Assembly: GCA_015233035.1 (NCBI GenBank)
Contig: JADFYM010000003.1
Span: forward strand, 1 to 64,000
DNA: 64,000 nt
Reading direction: 5' to 3'
DNA from: Magnetococcales bacterium
GTDB taxonomy: Bacteria; Pseudomonadota; Magnetococcia; Magnetococcales; Magnetaquicoccaceae
Below the pieces are notes generated by a model that was given only the letters and a program-made list of their open reading frames with translations, had not been told where the DNA came from and made no database searches. The first letter of the stretch is position 1; each line of letters begins with the position of its first letter. Positions 50,327-58,886 of the stretch are shown here, one piece after another. The position numbers were made by a program, and so were the translations under genes.

Positions 50327-53300
50327 AGTGTGTGATACAACCAGATTTTGAGCATGGCCAAAAGCTTGTCCACGTCCACCGGTTTGGCCAGATAGTCATT
50401 GGCACCCGCTTCCAGGGCGCAACGACGGTCCTCCTCCATGGCCTTGGCGGTGAGGGCGATGAGCGGCAGATGACGATGGCGTGGTTGTTGCCGGATACGA
50501 CGCATGGCCTCGTAGCCATCCATGACCGGCATCATGATATCCATCAGCACACAGTCGATATCCGCGTATTGCTCGATGGCTGCCAATGCCTCTTCCCCGT
50601 TGGTGGCCAGGCGAACGGTCAATGACTTGCGTTCCAACTGCCGAGCCAGGGCATGGGCATTGCGCGCATTGTCATCCACCAACAGTATGGTCTTGTTCTG
50701 GAAGACCTCCGCCGGATTGTGCAGTTTGGGGATGATCTGGCGTTGTTCTGGCGGCAGGTCGCATTCCACCCGGTGCAGAAACAACGCCACTTCGTCCAGG
50801 ACTTTCGTGTCCGTTCCCCCCTTGCCAGCCGCTGACACCACCGGGCCGGGTGGTTGCGTGGCGAGATGGTCCGTGGCGGAGAGGGCCTTCTGGATGTCGG
50901 CCTTGGAAACAGGCTTGGCAAATTGGCTGGCAGCCCCTTTGGTCAACCCATCCACGCCCAGGTCTGCCGCCGACATGATATGGACCGGAATGTGTCGGGT
51001 CAGGGGATTCGCCTTGAGCTGTTCCAGAACGCTCCAGCCGTCCAGAACGGGCAAACCAATATCCAGGATGATGCCCGTTGGCAACTGTCGGCAGGCCAGT
51101 TCCAGCCCGGTTTGGCCATCGGCAGCCGCGAGACATTTAAACCCCTGTTCATGGGCGAATTGCGCCACGAGACGGGCGAAGGTGGGGTCATCCTCGATGA
51201 TCAACATGACCCGTTCCCCCGGTTGCATCTGCGCCCGGTCATCTTCAATGGCTGGTGCAGACGGAGCCGCCCCGGCCATTTCTCCGGCGACCTCCTGGGT
51301 GCGCACCATGGGGGCAGAGGGTGCGGGAGTTGGCGTGGCCGCGCCGGGCTGCCAGGGCAACAACAAGGTAAAGGTGCTCCCCACCCCCTCGGTGCTGGCC
51401 ACCCGGATCTCCCCACCCAGCAGATGGGCCAATTGGGTGGAGATGGTCAAACCCAGCCCGGTACCGCCATATTGACGACTGGTGGAGCCATCGGCCTGCC
51501 GGAATGCCTCAAAAATGGTGGCCTGTTTGTTTTCCGGGATGCCAATGCCGGTGTCGATCACCGCCATGGCCACCCCTCCCGGTACCCCGCCTGGTTGCCC
51601 CATCGTTGGCCTCCAGTCAACCGGCGGCGGCGCAAAGCGCAGGGTCACACGGCCTTGACTGGTAAATTTGAAGGCATTGGAAAGCAGATTTTTGAGAATG
51701 CGCACCACCTTTTCCTGGTCCGTGTGCAGAGTTTCCGACCGGACGGCGTCGGCCATATCGATCATGAAGGCAACGCCCCTCTGGTCAGCCACATGACGGA
51801 AATGCCGTTCCAGATCCTGGGCCAGATCCTGGATGGTCACGGATTCCACATGGAGATCCATCCGCCCGGCCTCAATTTTGGCCAAGTCAAGAATTTCATT
51901 GATTAAACCCAATAAATCCTTGCCGGAGGCATGGATAATCTGAGCATCCTCCACCTGCCGCGCCGTCAGGTTGCCATCCTCGTTTTGGGCAAAACTGTTG
52001 GCCAGAATGAGCAGGCTGTTCAGCGGGGTGCGCAGTTCATGGGACATGTTGGAGAGAAACTCGGACTTGTAGCGACTGGCCTGTTCCAGCGCGAAGGCCT
52101 TCTGCTCCAGTGCCTGTCGCATCACTTGCAAGGCCTCGTTTTTCCGCTGGTCGGCGATATTCTTTTCTTCCAGTATCTGGGCATGAGCCTCCAATTCCTC
52201 GTTGGAGACGCGCAACTCCTCCTGTTGCTGCTGCAACAGAGCCTCCGAGGCCTGCAATGCCTGGGATTGTGCCTGGAGTTCCTCGTTGGAGTGGCGCAAG
52301 GCCTCGCTGTTGCGTTGCAACTCCTGGGCTTGCGCCTGGGAACGTTCCAGGGTTTCGCGCAACAGGGCTCGGGACTGGGCCGCCGCCACGGCCATGGCAA
52401 TCCCTTTTGCCTCCTGGGCCAAAAATTCCAGGTGCAGATCCGTGAACGGATCAAACGCCCCCAGTTCCACCATGGCCTCGACCCGGTCGTTGAGCAGGAA
52501 AGGGAAGAGCAACAAATGGCGCGGTTCGGCCTCTCCCAGTCCCGATTGAATGCGGAAATAACCGGCAGGAACAGGATGAATGCGGAGCGGTTTTTTTTCC
52601 ACCAGGCATTGTCCCACCAAGCCGACCCCCGGTGCGAAGGCAATATTGTGCGCGCGTGTGGCCAAAGGCAGGGCAAAACTCCCACAGCGGACCATGCCCT
52701 CCCCCCTGGACCGGGTGGCATACAACACGCCCGCCTGTGCCCCCAGAAAAGTGGCCAGGAAGGAAATCATATTGCCCGCCAGTTCCGTCATGATCCGTTC
52801 GCCGCGCAAGTGCTCGTTCAAGGCGGCGGCCCCTTCTTTCAGCCACAAATCCTGTTGATTTTTCTTGTCGGTGGCGATCAGGGTCGTGGTCATGCCTGCA
52901 AAAGCGTCCACCAGAGTGCCCAATTCATTGTCGGGTGCCTGGATGGACACCATGGTCAACGCTCCAGACTGAATCTGCTCGGCCCAGCGGGTCAGGTGCC
53001 GCAAGGGGGTGACAATGTGTCTGGCCACGCCCCAGGCCACCACCAGCACCAATACCAGGATCAATAACAGGGCAATCAGTACGCGATTGCGGAGTTGAAT
53101 GGAGGGCGCGAAAAATTCCTCGACATCCATTTTCGCAATCATCACCCAGTGGACACCCAACTCGTCCAAAAAGTCCAGATCAAAATAGATCCCCAGTACC
53201 TCAACGCCGCGATAATCTCGATAGGTTGCAGAGACCTCCTGAGGGCGTACCTGGTGGTCTTGCTGTGCTGGCGCGCCTTTCAGTCTCGCGGTTTCCCGTG

Positions 53301-54168
53301 CCACATCCTCGCCTACCCATTGACGGGTAAGCTCTGTATCCACCTTGACTTCCCGCATGGAAGCATGTTGCACAAAACGGGCGTTGGAGCGCATCAACTG
53401 GTCGCGTCCCAACAGAAAAGTCTCACCCGTCTCACCCAATCCGGTATTGTTTTCCATGATGGCCGAGAGGGCGAACAGATTGACCTGGAGCAGCAAGGCT
53501 CCGATGGTCTCCCCGTGTTCCGCCACCATGGGGCAGACCAGATAGGCACTGGGCACGGCGGAATCTTGGTGCTCCAAGTCGGAAAAAACTATTTTCCGTT
53601 CGGCAATGGCCTTGCGCACCGCCTCTCCCGCTCGGGAATCTTTCAGAGGGCCAGTCAACAGGTTGGTACCCAGCAGCGCGTCGGGGTGCACCGCGAACAA
53701 CACCGCCCCACCAGGTTCCATGAACAGCAGATTTTTGCGATGACTGTTGTCGACATAATCCTTCAACTCGCCCGCCTCTCTTTCGACCAGATCAGCCCAG
53801 GCAACACTCTGCACAAAGAGTTCCAACGGGATTTTGCCAGCCTGCCAGACGGAACTCAAGTGGCTGAAGAATTTGATATTATCTCGGGAGTGGGCCAGGA
53901 TTTTGAGATCATTGATCCGTTCGACAAAAAAAGACTCCAGGATGTTGGTTTTCAGTTCAAGTGTTTCGGACAACCTTTGCACGGTCATGGTGCGCAACAC
54001 GTCCACGGCCTGGGAATAGTCGCGCCAACTGACGAAAGCCAGCGGGATCAGGGCCAGGCCCAAAAACCAGAGAAACAAGGTTCGACCCAACCCGGAACGG
54101 ATGAAAAGGAGCGAATCCTCCTGGTTGCGTGGGGTAGAATTAGACAATGAGGGCCTCTTCCCGTTCAA
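50323..54168 (-). CDS. Hybrid histidine kinase: Cache, HAMP, GAF, coiled coil, HisKA, HATPase, REC, REC
   Basis: About 1281 residues. A TTG at 54168 is the only extended start; another TTG lies at 54147, and neither has a good ribosome site, so the start is unsure. Membrane helix (30-47), Cache-like periplasmic domain (48-360), membrane helix (363-383), HAMP (385-440), GAF (455-610), coiled coil (605-700), HisKA with His710, HATPase (DTGIGI, GGTGLGL), REC1 (987-1098, Asp1036, Lys1085), REC2 (1160-1278, Asp1210, Lys1262). The architecture parallels the kinase at 3707, and both sit beside CheB/CheR. It overlaps the kinase-less protein downstream by ATGA. Confidence 0.92.
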   Translation of the reverse strand: MNGKRPSLSNSTPRNQEDSLLFIRSGLGRTLFLWFLGLALIPLAFVSWRDYSQAVDVLRTMTVQRLSETLELKTNILESFFVERINDLKILAHSRDNIKFFSHLSSVWQAGKIPLELFVQSVAWADLVEREAGELKDYVDNSHRKNLLFMEPGGAVLFAVHPDALLGTNLLTGPLKDSRAGEAVRKAIAERKIVFSDLEHQDSAVPSAYLVCPMVAEHGETIGALLLQVNLFALSAIMENNTGLGETGETFLLGRDQLMRSNARFVQHASMREVKVDTELTRQWVGEDVARETARLKGAPAQQDHQVRPQEVSATYRDYRGVEVLGIYFDLDFLDELGVHWVMIAKMDVEEFFAPSIQLRNRVLIALLLILVLVLVVAWGVARHIVTPLRHLTRWAEQIQSGALTMVSIQAPDNELGTLVDAFAGMTTTLIATDKKNQQDLWLKEGAAALNEHLRGERIMTELAGNMISFLATFLGAQAGVLYATRSRGEGMVRCGSFALPLATRAHNIAFAPGVGLVGQCLVEKKPLRIHPVPAGYFRIQSGLGEAEPRHLLLFPFLLNDRVEAMVELGAFDPFTDLHLEFLAQEAKGIAMAVAAAQSRALLRETLERSQAQAQELQRNSEALRHSNEELQAQSQALQASEALLQQQQEELRVSNEELEAHAQILEEKNIADQRKNEALQVMRQALEQKAFALEQASRYKSEFLSNMSHELRTPLNSLLILANSFAQNEDGNLTARQVEDAQIIHASGKDLLGLINEILDLAKIEAGRMDLHVESVTIQDLAQDLERHFRHVADQRGVAFMIDMADAVRSETLHTDQEKVVRILKNLLSNAFKFTSQGRVTLRFAPPPVDWRPTMGQPGGVPGGVAMAVIDTGIGIPENKQATIFEAFRQADGSTSRQYGGTGLGLTISTQLAHLLGGEIRVASTEGVGSTFTLLLPWQPGAATPTPAPSAPMVRTQEVAGEMAGAAPSAPAIEDDRAQMQPGERVMLIIEDDPTFARLVAQFAHEQGFKCLAAADGQTGLELACRQLPTGIILDIGLPVLDGWSVLEQLKANPLTRHIPVHIMSAADLGVDGLTKGAASQFAKPVSKADIQKALSATDHLATQPPGPVVSAAGKGGTDTKVLDEVALFLHRVECDLPPEQRQIIPKLHNPAEVFQNKTILLVDDNARNAHALARQLERKSLTVRLATNGEEALAAIEQYADIDCVLMDIMMPVMDGYEAMRRIRQQPRHRHLPLIALTAKAMEEDRRCALEAGANDYLAKPVDVDKLLAMLKIWLYHTL

Positions 54169-54235
54169 AAGGATGGTCTGGGGCGATGCCGGCCAATGCG
54201 CAGGGTGTCATCGTCGGGAGCCGCATACTGTTCAT
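54140..54235 (-). CDS. Possible 31-residue leader peptide
   Basis: In the 123-nt gap before the TTG-started kinase, an ATG (54235) preceded by GGAGAA opens MNSMRLPTMTPCALAGIAPD and ends with TAA at 54140, past the TTG candidates of the kinase gene in another frame. It may couple translation to the poor TTG start, or may mark a frameshift near the kinase N-terminus. Only the ribosome site and the overlap support it. Confidence 0.25.
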   Translation of the reverse strand: MNSMRLPTMTPCALAGIAPDHPFEREEALIV

Positions 54236-54291
54236 GATATTGTCTTCTCCACCAGGAGGAGCGGGGCACGATCACTCTGCCAGAGGAGGCA

Positions 54292-55476
54292 TTAACCGAC
54301 CTCCTCATTGGTCGAGCCCCAACTCAGGCAAAGCTGCCGCACAGTATTCTCTTCGGCCTGTTTGCGCTCCGTGATATCCACCACGCTGCCGATCATGCGC
54401 AACGGTTTTCCCTCGCCATCCCGTTCCACGACATCCGCACGATCCTGCACCCAGATGATCCGACCGTCGCCGAGACGCACACGATGCTCGCTCGCATATT
54501 TGCCCTTGCCCGCCAAACAGGCTTGCAGGCAGGCCATCGCCGTGACCCGGTCGTCTTCGTGCAGTCGTGCCGTATAGTCGGCGATTTTGTAATCGGGACG
54601 ACGGCCATCCAGTCCCAGGATCTCGCACCAACTGGCATTGTGCCGGACACAGTCCTTGGCGATATCCCAATCCCAGATGCCCTCTCCGGTAATCGCCATG
54701 ACGTGCTGCAAACGACTCTCGCTTTGCAGCAACGCATCGCGTGCGCTGACAATTTCCTGTTCGCGACGGACGATGGTATCCAACATGCTGTTGAACTGCC
54801 GCGCCAGTTGTGCCGCTTCGTCGTTACCCGCAACCTCGGCGCGTCGGGCCGACTCGCCCGCCTGCACGGCAATCGCCACCCGTTGAATGGCATACAACCG
54901 GCGCGTCAGATAGCGACCAACCCATTCGGCCAACAGGGCAATGAGCACAATCGCGACCATGGTATACACCATGCCGTTCTGCGTCACGCCAGCCAGCTTG
55001 GCGTCGAGAGAATGCCCAGAGAGGCCGATTCTTACCCAACCGATATGCTTGCCAGCCAGGGTGACGGGACTGACGACATCGACCAGGGTTGAGCCACGTT
55101 GCAACACCTTCGGTTCTGCCTCTTTGGGCAGGTCGACCAGATATTGTCCCCGTCGAGCCGGGGTGCTGTGCGCCAATATCAACCCTCTGCTGTCGAGCAC
55201 GATGGCGTGCCGCAAATCGGGATACGGCGCGAGACTGGTGACAATTTCCTGCAAACCGGTGTAATCCTGCGCAGCGACCCACACGGCTGCCGACGTTGCC
55301 ACACTGCGCGCCAGTCCGACTGCCTGGTCGGATTGTTGCTCCAACAGGATGGTTTGCTGCCGACGGGTCTGATCCCAGACAAACAGAGACATCATGGTGG
55401 AGACAACCAGCACCATGCCGAAGATCAATTGGCGGCGCAATGTCCCCGCAAACAGAGAGTGCAGATGGCGAAACAT
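54292..55476 (-). CDS. Membrane HAMP-PAS sensor lacking a kinase
   Basis: A 394-residue protein. Membrane helix (about 14-34), short periplasmic domain, membrane helix (162-184), HAMP (190-245), PAS with PAC (255-375; IGSVVDITERKQAEE). It then stops with NTVRQLCLSWGSTNEEVG instead of entering HisKA. Residues 1-240 are strongly similar to the N-terminus of the 24588 double kinase. It starts 1 nt overlapping the stop of the PhnD-like lipoprotein gene, so the two likely form a ligand-binding and transmembrane signalling pair. Probably a kinase that lost its catalytic part, or a sensor that works through the next kinase. Confidence 0.85.
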   Translation of the reverse strand: MFRHLHSLFAGTLRRQLIFGMVLVVSTMMSLFVWDQTRRQQTILLEQQSDQAVGLARSVATSAAVWVAAQDYTGLQEIVTSLAPYPDLRHAIVLDSRGLILAHSTPARRGQYLVDLPKEAEPKVLQRGSTLVDVVSPVTLAGKHIGWVRIGLSGHSLDAKLAGVTQNGMVYTMVAIVLIALLAEWVGRYLTRRLYAIQRVAIAVQAGESARRAEVAGNDEAAQLARQFNSMLDTIVRREQEIVSARDALLQSESRLQHVMAITGEGIWDWDIAKDCVRHNASWCEILGLDGRRPDYKIADYTARLHEDDRVTAMACLQACLAGKGKYASEHRVRLGDGRIIWVQDRADVVERDGEGKPLRMIGSVVDITERKQAEENTVRQLCLSWGSTNEEVG

Positions 55477-56387
55477 TATTTGCTTTCCACTTTGCGCACT
55501 TCCTGCTCGAAGCGCGCCACATACTGCCGCACAACGTCGTAGGTGGCATCATTGGCGGGATGAAAACGGGATGTCTCCATGCCAGCGAGAATTTTTTGGC
55601 CCTCTGGTGTCTTCGGCAAATCCAGCAGAGCCTGCCGGAATCCTTGCCAGACAATTTCCGGGACATCGTCGCGCACCATCACGGAATTGTTCACCAGTGA
55701 AGGGGTCTCCCAGATCATTTGGAGTTGAGCGGCCTCGTCGGGGTGCGATTTCTGGAACATCCGCCAGGGCGGCGGCCAAGTGGCACCTGCGGCAGATTGG
55801 CCCAGATAGACGTTCATGATGGACGATTCCTGCGAACCGACATAGTTGTTCTGGATATCCTTGTTAACGTTGATGCCATGGGTATGCAAAAAATATTGTG
55901 GCATGATGGCTGCCGCCAGGGCCGTCGGGGAGGGATAACTGACCACCTTGCCTTTGAGATCGTCGGGCGTCTGGACACCGCCGTCCTTGCGCACAATAAA
56001 AATCCCCTTGAAATCTTCCGCGTCGCCCCACATCGCGATGACATGATACCCCACCCTCATGGCCTCGACCGTCTGCCAGGGGTTGGGCATGATCCATTCG
56101 GCTTCGCGGGCGCGGAATTTTTGCTCATAGGCCTGGTAGTCACGTGAGGCTTCCAGCACAATGTGTGCCTCGGGCATGCGACGATTCAGATGATCAACAA
56201 GAGGCTGAAAAACCTCGCTGAGTTTTTGCGGGTTGTACAGGGGATGGGGAACCAGTCGGTTGACAGCGGCCCGATTGTCCAGCAGGGTATCGCGGTATTG
56301 CAGCGGCTTTTCCTCCTCTTTCTGGGAACAAGCCACCAGGCTGATCAGGGCAACCAACAGTCCACCGAGAGCAGGCAATATGCGCAT
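55476..56387 (-). CDS. PhnD-like periplasmic substrate-binding lipoprotein
   Basis: A 303-residue protein with a lipoprotein signal (LISLVAC-S, Cys at about 20) and the phosphate/phosphonate-binding (PhnD-type) fold: NPQKLSEVFQPLVDHLNRRM, WIMPNPWQTVEAMRVGY, GIFIVRKDGGVQTPDDLKGKVVSYPSPTAL and AAGATWPPPW. Start ATG 56387 has a perfect AGGAGG 5 nt upstream. No ABC permease or ATPase gene accompanies it. It is coupled to a HAMP sensor instead, so it probably serves signalling rather than uptake. Its ligand cannot be told from sequence. Confidence 0.88.
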   Translation of the reverse strand: MRILPALGGLLVALISLVACSQKEEEKPLQYRDTLLDNRAAVNRLVPHPLYNPQKLSEVFQPLVDHLNRRMPEAHIVLEASRDYQAYEQKFRAREAEWIMPNPWQTVEAMRVGYHVIAMWGDAEDFKGIFIVRKDGGVQTPDDLKGKVVSYPSPTALAAAIMPQYFLHTHGINVNKDIQNNYVGSQESSIMNVYLGQSAAGATWPPPWRMFQKSHPDEAAQLQMIWETPSLVNNSVMVRDDVPEIVWQGFRQALLDLPKTPEGQKILAGMETSRFHPANDATYDVVRQYVARFEQEVRKVESK

Positions 56388-56450
56388 AACATCCTCCTGA
56401 GGTGAGTCGATATTTGCAGTTGGTTCACGATTTGCTTATTCATGCGGTAT

Positions 56451-56478
56451 ACTATAGCAACTCATCAAAAGAAAGCAA
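56451..56478 (-). promoter_or_regulatory. Probable promoter of the long minus-strand operon
   Basis: On the minus strand TTGCTT (56478-56473), a 16-nt spacer and TATAGT (56456-56451) precede the PhnD-like gene start by about 60 nt. The -10 box overlaps a TATACT on the plus strand, so a divergent promoter toward 56765 is possible. The rest of the gap 56388-56764 shows no gene I can support. Confidence 0.5.
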
Positions 56479-56764
56479 CCATCGAATCCCGTCCCAGGCA
56501 AAACGCTCGCGCCCGGCATGTCTGGTCTCCCAGGAAACGGGTTTTGTTTCCTGCCCGACCGGTCGGGTCGGCGTGATACCCCCCTGTTTTTCACCTTTTA
56601 CAGCGCGATATTCGGCTGGTAGGATACGCCGATGCTGGCAGGCATGTCTGATCAGTTGAGGAAGGCCGGAAGCGGGACAAGGTTTTGCAGGAGGAAACCA
56701 CTGGCAAGAGCGGCAAACCAACCTTCAACAGCCTCCCATCACCTATAACATCTGGAGACGACGC

Positions 56765-58804
56765 ATGAATGCACCTGGGAAAACCAAGACCTTGTTCGTA
56801 GCCTGTATGGTGTACATGGCGGTTGCCGGAGGGTTGATTGCGGACGATTGTCCTCCCGGTCCGCAGAAGGTCGAGTGCCAGCAGGAGAAGGAACGCAAGC
56901 AACACCAGCAACCGGAGCAACACCCGCAACGAGAGCAACCCGAAAAACAGCATCCCGCAGCGGCACCGCAACGGCCACAACCCGAACCACCCGCACAACG
57001 TCCCACAGCGGCACCGCAACGGCCACAACCCGAACCACCCGCACAGCGTCCCGCAATGGAACCGCAACGGCCACAACCCGGACCACCCGCACAGCATCCC
57101 GCAGTGGCACCGCAGCGGCCACAACCCGAACCACCCGCACAACGTCCTGCGGTGGAACCGCAACGGCCACAACCCGGACCACCCGCACAGCATCCCGCAG
57201 CGGAACCGCAACGGCCACAACCCGAGCCACCCGCACCGCATCGAGCAGTGGAACCGCACCAGCCACAACCTGGACCGGTGGAACAACGTCCCGCAGTGGA
57301 ACCAAAACGGTCACAACCGGAACCGGCAAATGCCCATTCAGAGCAGATCGACAGACAACCCGAAAAGCATCACGACCACTCGGTTCCCGATTTTGGCAGG
57401 TCACCAGAACCGACGCTCCCTGTCCCCCCCTCTGGTGGAAATATTAACAATCGGGAGACATTGCCTCACACAGGCGATACCTCATCCCGTCCTGGGCATC
57501 TTCTCTCTCCCGCTGCTGCACCACCCAACAAAGCCGGGACCGCATCCCATGCCATCCCCATCAATCAAAACGTGCAGGCGATCAGGCATGGTAAAGCGAA
57601 CGACTACACCATCATCCACCATCCAAAGGATGGATCCGAAGTGGTGTTCAGGAGACAACGTCTGCCAGATGGACAGACTTTCGTGTCTGGATACAAACAA
57701 ACCCTCCGTGCCGAGGGGAGTGGCTGGACGCGCACCTATCTGGATGGACGCCGGGTTTCTGTCAATCCCCAGTACGTGGAACGTTCTGATCCCTTGCGCC
57801 CCTTCGATGTCATCACGCATCACAACGGTCTGCGCGAGGGCTTCACCCATACCGGCCGTCCTGCGTTCCACGAAATTTTCACCGAGATCCAGCACAACAA
57901 CCGGCATGAACAGGTAGTACAGCGGATCATGAGCGTTACGATGGCCAACCATACCGTGGTGCCTCTTGCTGCACCCATCCTGCAATACTATGCCATTGTG
58001 CCATTCGGCGACATCACCGTGTTTTCCTATTATCCCGCCAGCCGGGATGCGGAATACTATGCCATGCTGTACCGTCCTATCGCGCTCTCTGTGACCCAGG
58101 ATTGCACCTATTGTCCGCCACCAGTCATCGTGTACGAACACCCGGTTGCCTTCTACAGCGACCCGATCGTGCTGTTGAGTGACATGACCTTGGCCACCCC
58201 CCTGTATGAAGGCATGATGCCGGTTGCCAGCAATGCGCATCAGGCAGAGATCGACGCACTCCAAAACCAGTTCTCTGCTTTGCAACAAACAGTCAATCAT
58301 GAGGTCCAAGGAAATACCGAATTGCTGTCTCAGTTGGCTGACCTCCAAATGGATCCCCAGGCAATGAACCAGCCCATGCCTGGCATCGACACATCCAGAA
58401 CAGAGCAGGTCATGGTACCGGAAGATGTGCGCGAACAGATCAAACAACAGATAATCCAGGCATTGGCTTATCAAAAAGAGGGAAAAAATCTGTCCATCAT
58501 CGATGTGATTACCTCCCCCAAAGCCAGCCATCATCTTTTTCAGGTAGCAGAAACGATTGACGCCATCAATGCCGATAGCGGCGAGGATTGTACTCTGACC
58601 AGCGGCGACCTTATCTCCTTCAATACCGTTCCCATTGAAGGAGACTCGTCTGCCTCCATGCTGGTCACTGTCAGCAAAAAGAAGAGCTGCCCGATGGGAG
58701 CACATATCCATGTCGGCCTGTACGATTTACAAGAAATGCTGAACAGTTTCAACCAGAACCTGGAAAAAAACATGGAAGAATTGCATAAACATATTGCACA
58801 ATAA
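56765..58804 (+). CDS. Secreted Pro/Gln-rich repeat protein of unknown function
   Basis: A 679-residue exported protein: signal peptide (about 1-26), a charged Gln-rich stretch (40-65), seven full 16-residue repeats of the APQRPQPEPPAQRP type (67-178), a further polar region to about 255, then a folded domain (about 265-490) containing YTIIHHPKDGSEVVFRRQRLPDG and Tyr-rich segments (YYAIVPFGDITVFSYYP), and a helical C-terminus (490-679). GGAG stands 7 nt before ATG. The Pro-rich region likely spans the periplasm or cell wall as an extended arm. I do not recognise the C-terminal domains. It is divergent from the PhnD-like gene and has its own transcript. Confidence 0.85.
   Translation: MNAPGKTKTLFVACMVYMAVAGGLIADDCPPGPQKVECQQEKERKQHQQPEQHPQREQPEKQHPAAAPQRPQPEPPAQRPTAAPQRPQPEPPAQRPAMEPQRPQPGPPAQHPAVAPQRPQPEPPAQRPAVEPQRPQPGPPAQHPAAEPQRPQPEPPAPHRAVEPHQPQPGPVEQRPAVEPKRSQPEPANAHSEQIDRQPEKHHDHSVPDFGRSPEPTLPVPPSGGNINNRETLPHTGDTSSRPGHLLSPAAAPPNKAGTASHAIPINQNVQAIRHGKANDYTIIHHPKDGSEVVFRRQRLPDGQTFVSGYKQTLRAEGSGWTRTYLDGRRVSVNPQYVERSDPLRPFDVITHHNGLREGFTHTGRPAFHEIFTEIQHNNRHEQVVQRIMSVTMANHTVVPLAAPILQYYAIVPFGDITVFSYYPASRDAEYYAMLYRPIALSVTQDCTYCPPPVIVYEHPVAFYSDPIVLLSDMTLATPLYEGMMPVASNAHQAEIDALQNQFSALQQTVNHEVQGNTELLSQLADLQMDPQAMNQPMPGIDTSRTEQVMVPEDVREQIKQQIIQALAYQKEGKNLSIIDVITSPKASHHLFQVAETIDAINADSGEDCTLTSGDLISFNTVPIEGDSSASMLVTVSKKKSCPMGAHIHVGLYDLQEMLNSFNQNLEKNMEELHKHIAQ
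56963..57325 (+). repeat. 48-bp in-frame tandem repeat array
   Basis: Seven full 48-nt units (56963, 57011, 57059, 57107, 57155, 57203, 57251) and a partial eighth encode 16-residue Pro/Gln-rich units. The middle units alternate between PQPEPPAQR and PQPGPPAQH forms, so the array may have grown by doubling a 96-bp pair. Last units are degenerate. Confidence 0.92.
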
Positions 58805-58886
58805 GCGTCCAATGCGAAATGCTGATCAATTGGTTAATAGAGATTCATATGACCCTACACCCTTTCTGATTGAGTCCGGCCATCAC

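Noticed and set aside
56963-57325. Regular repeats that might suggest CRISPR
   Set aside because: Units are contiguous, with no unique spacers, and stay in frame within a coding gene.
56739-57404. Val/Arg-rich and Trp/Leu-rich open frames opposite the Pro-rich repeats
   Set aside because: They only mirror the 48-bp repeat array in other frames; the plus frame has a ribosome site, signal peptide and long folded C-terminal part.
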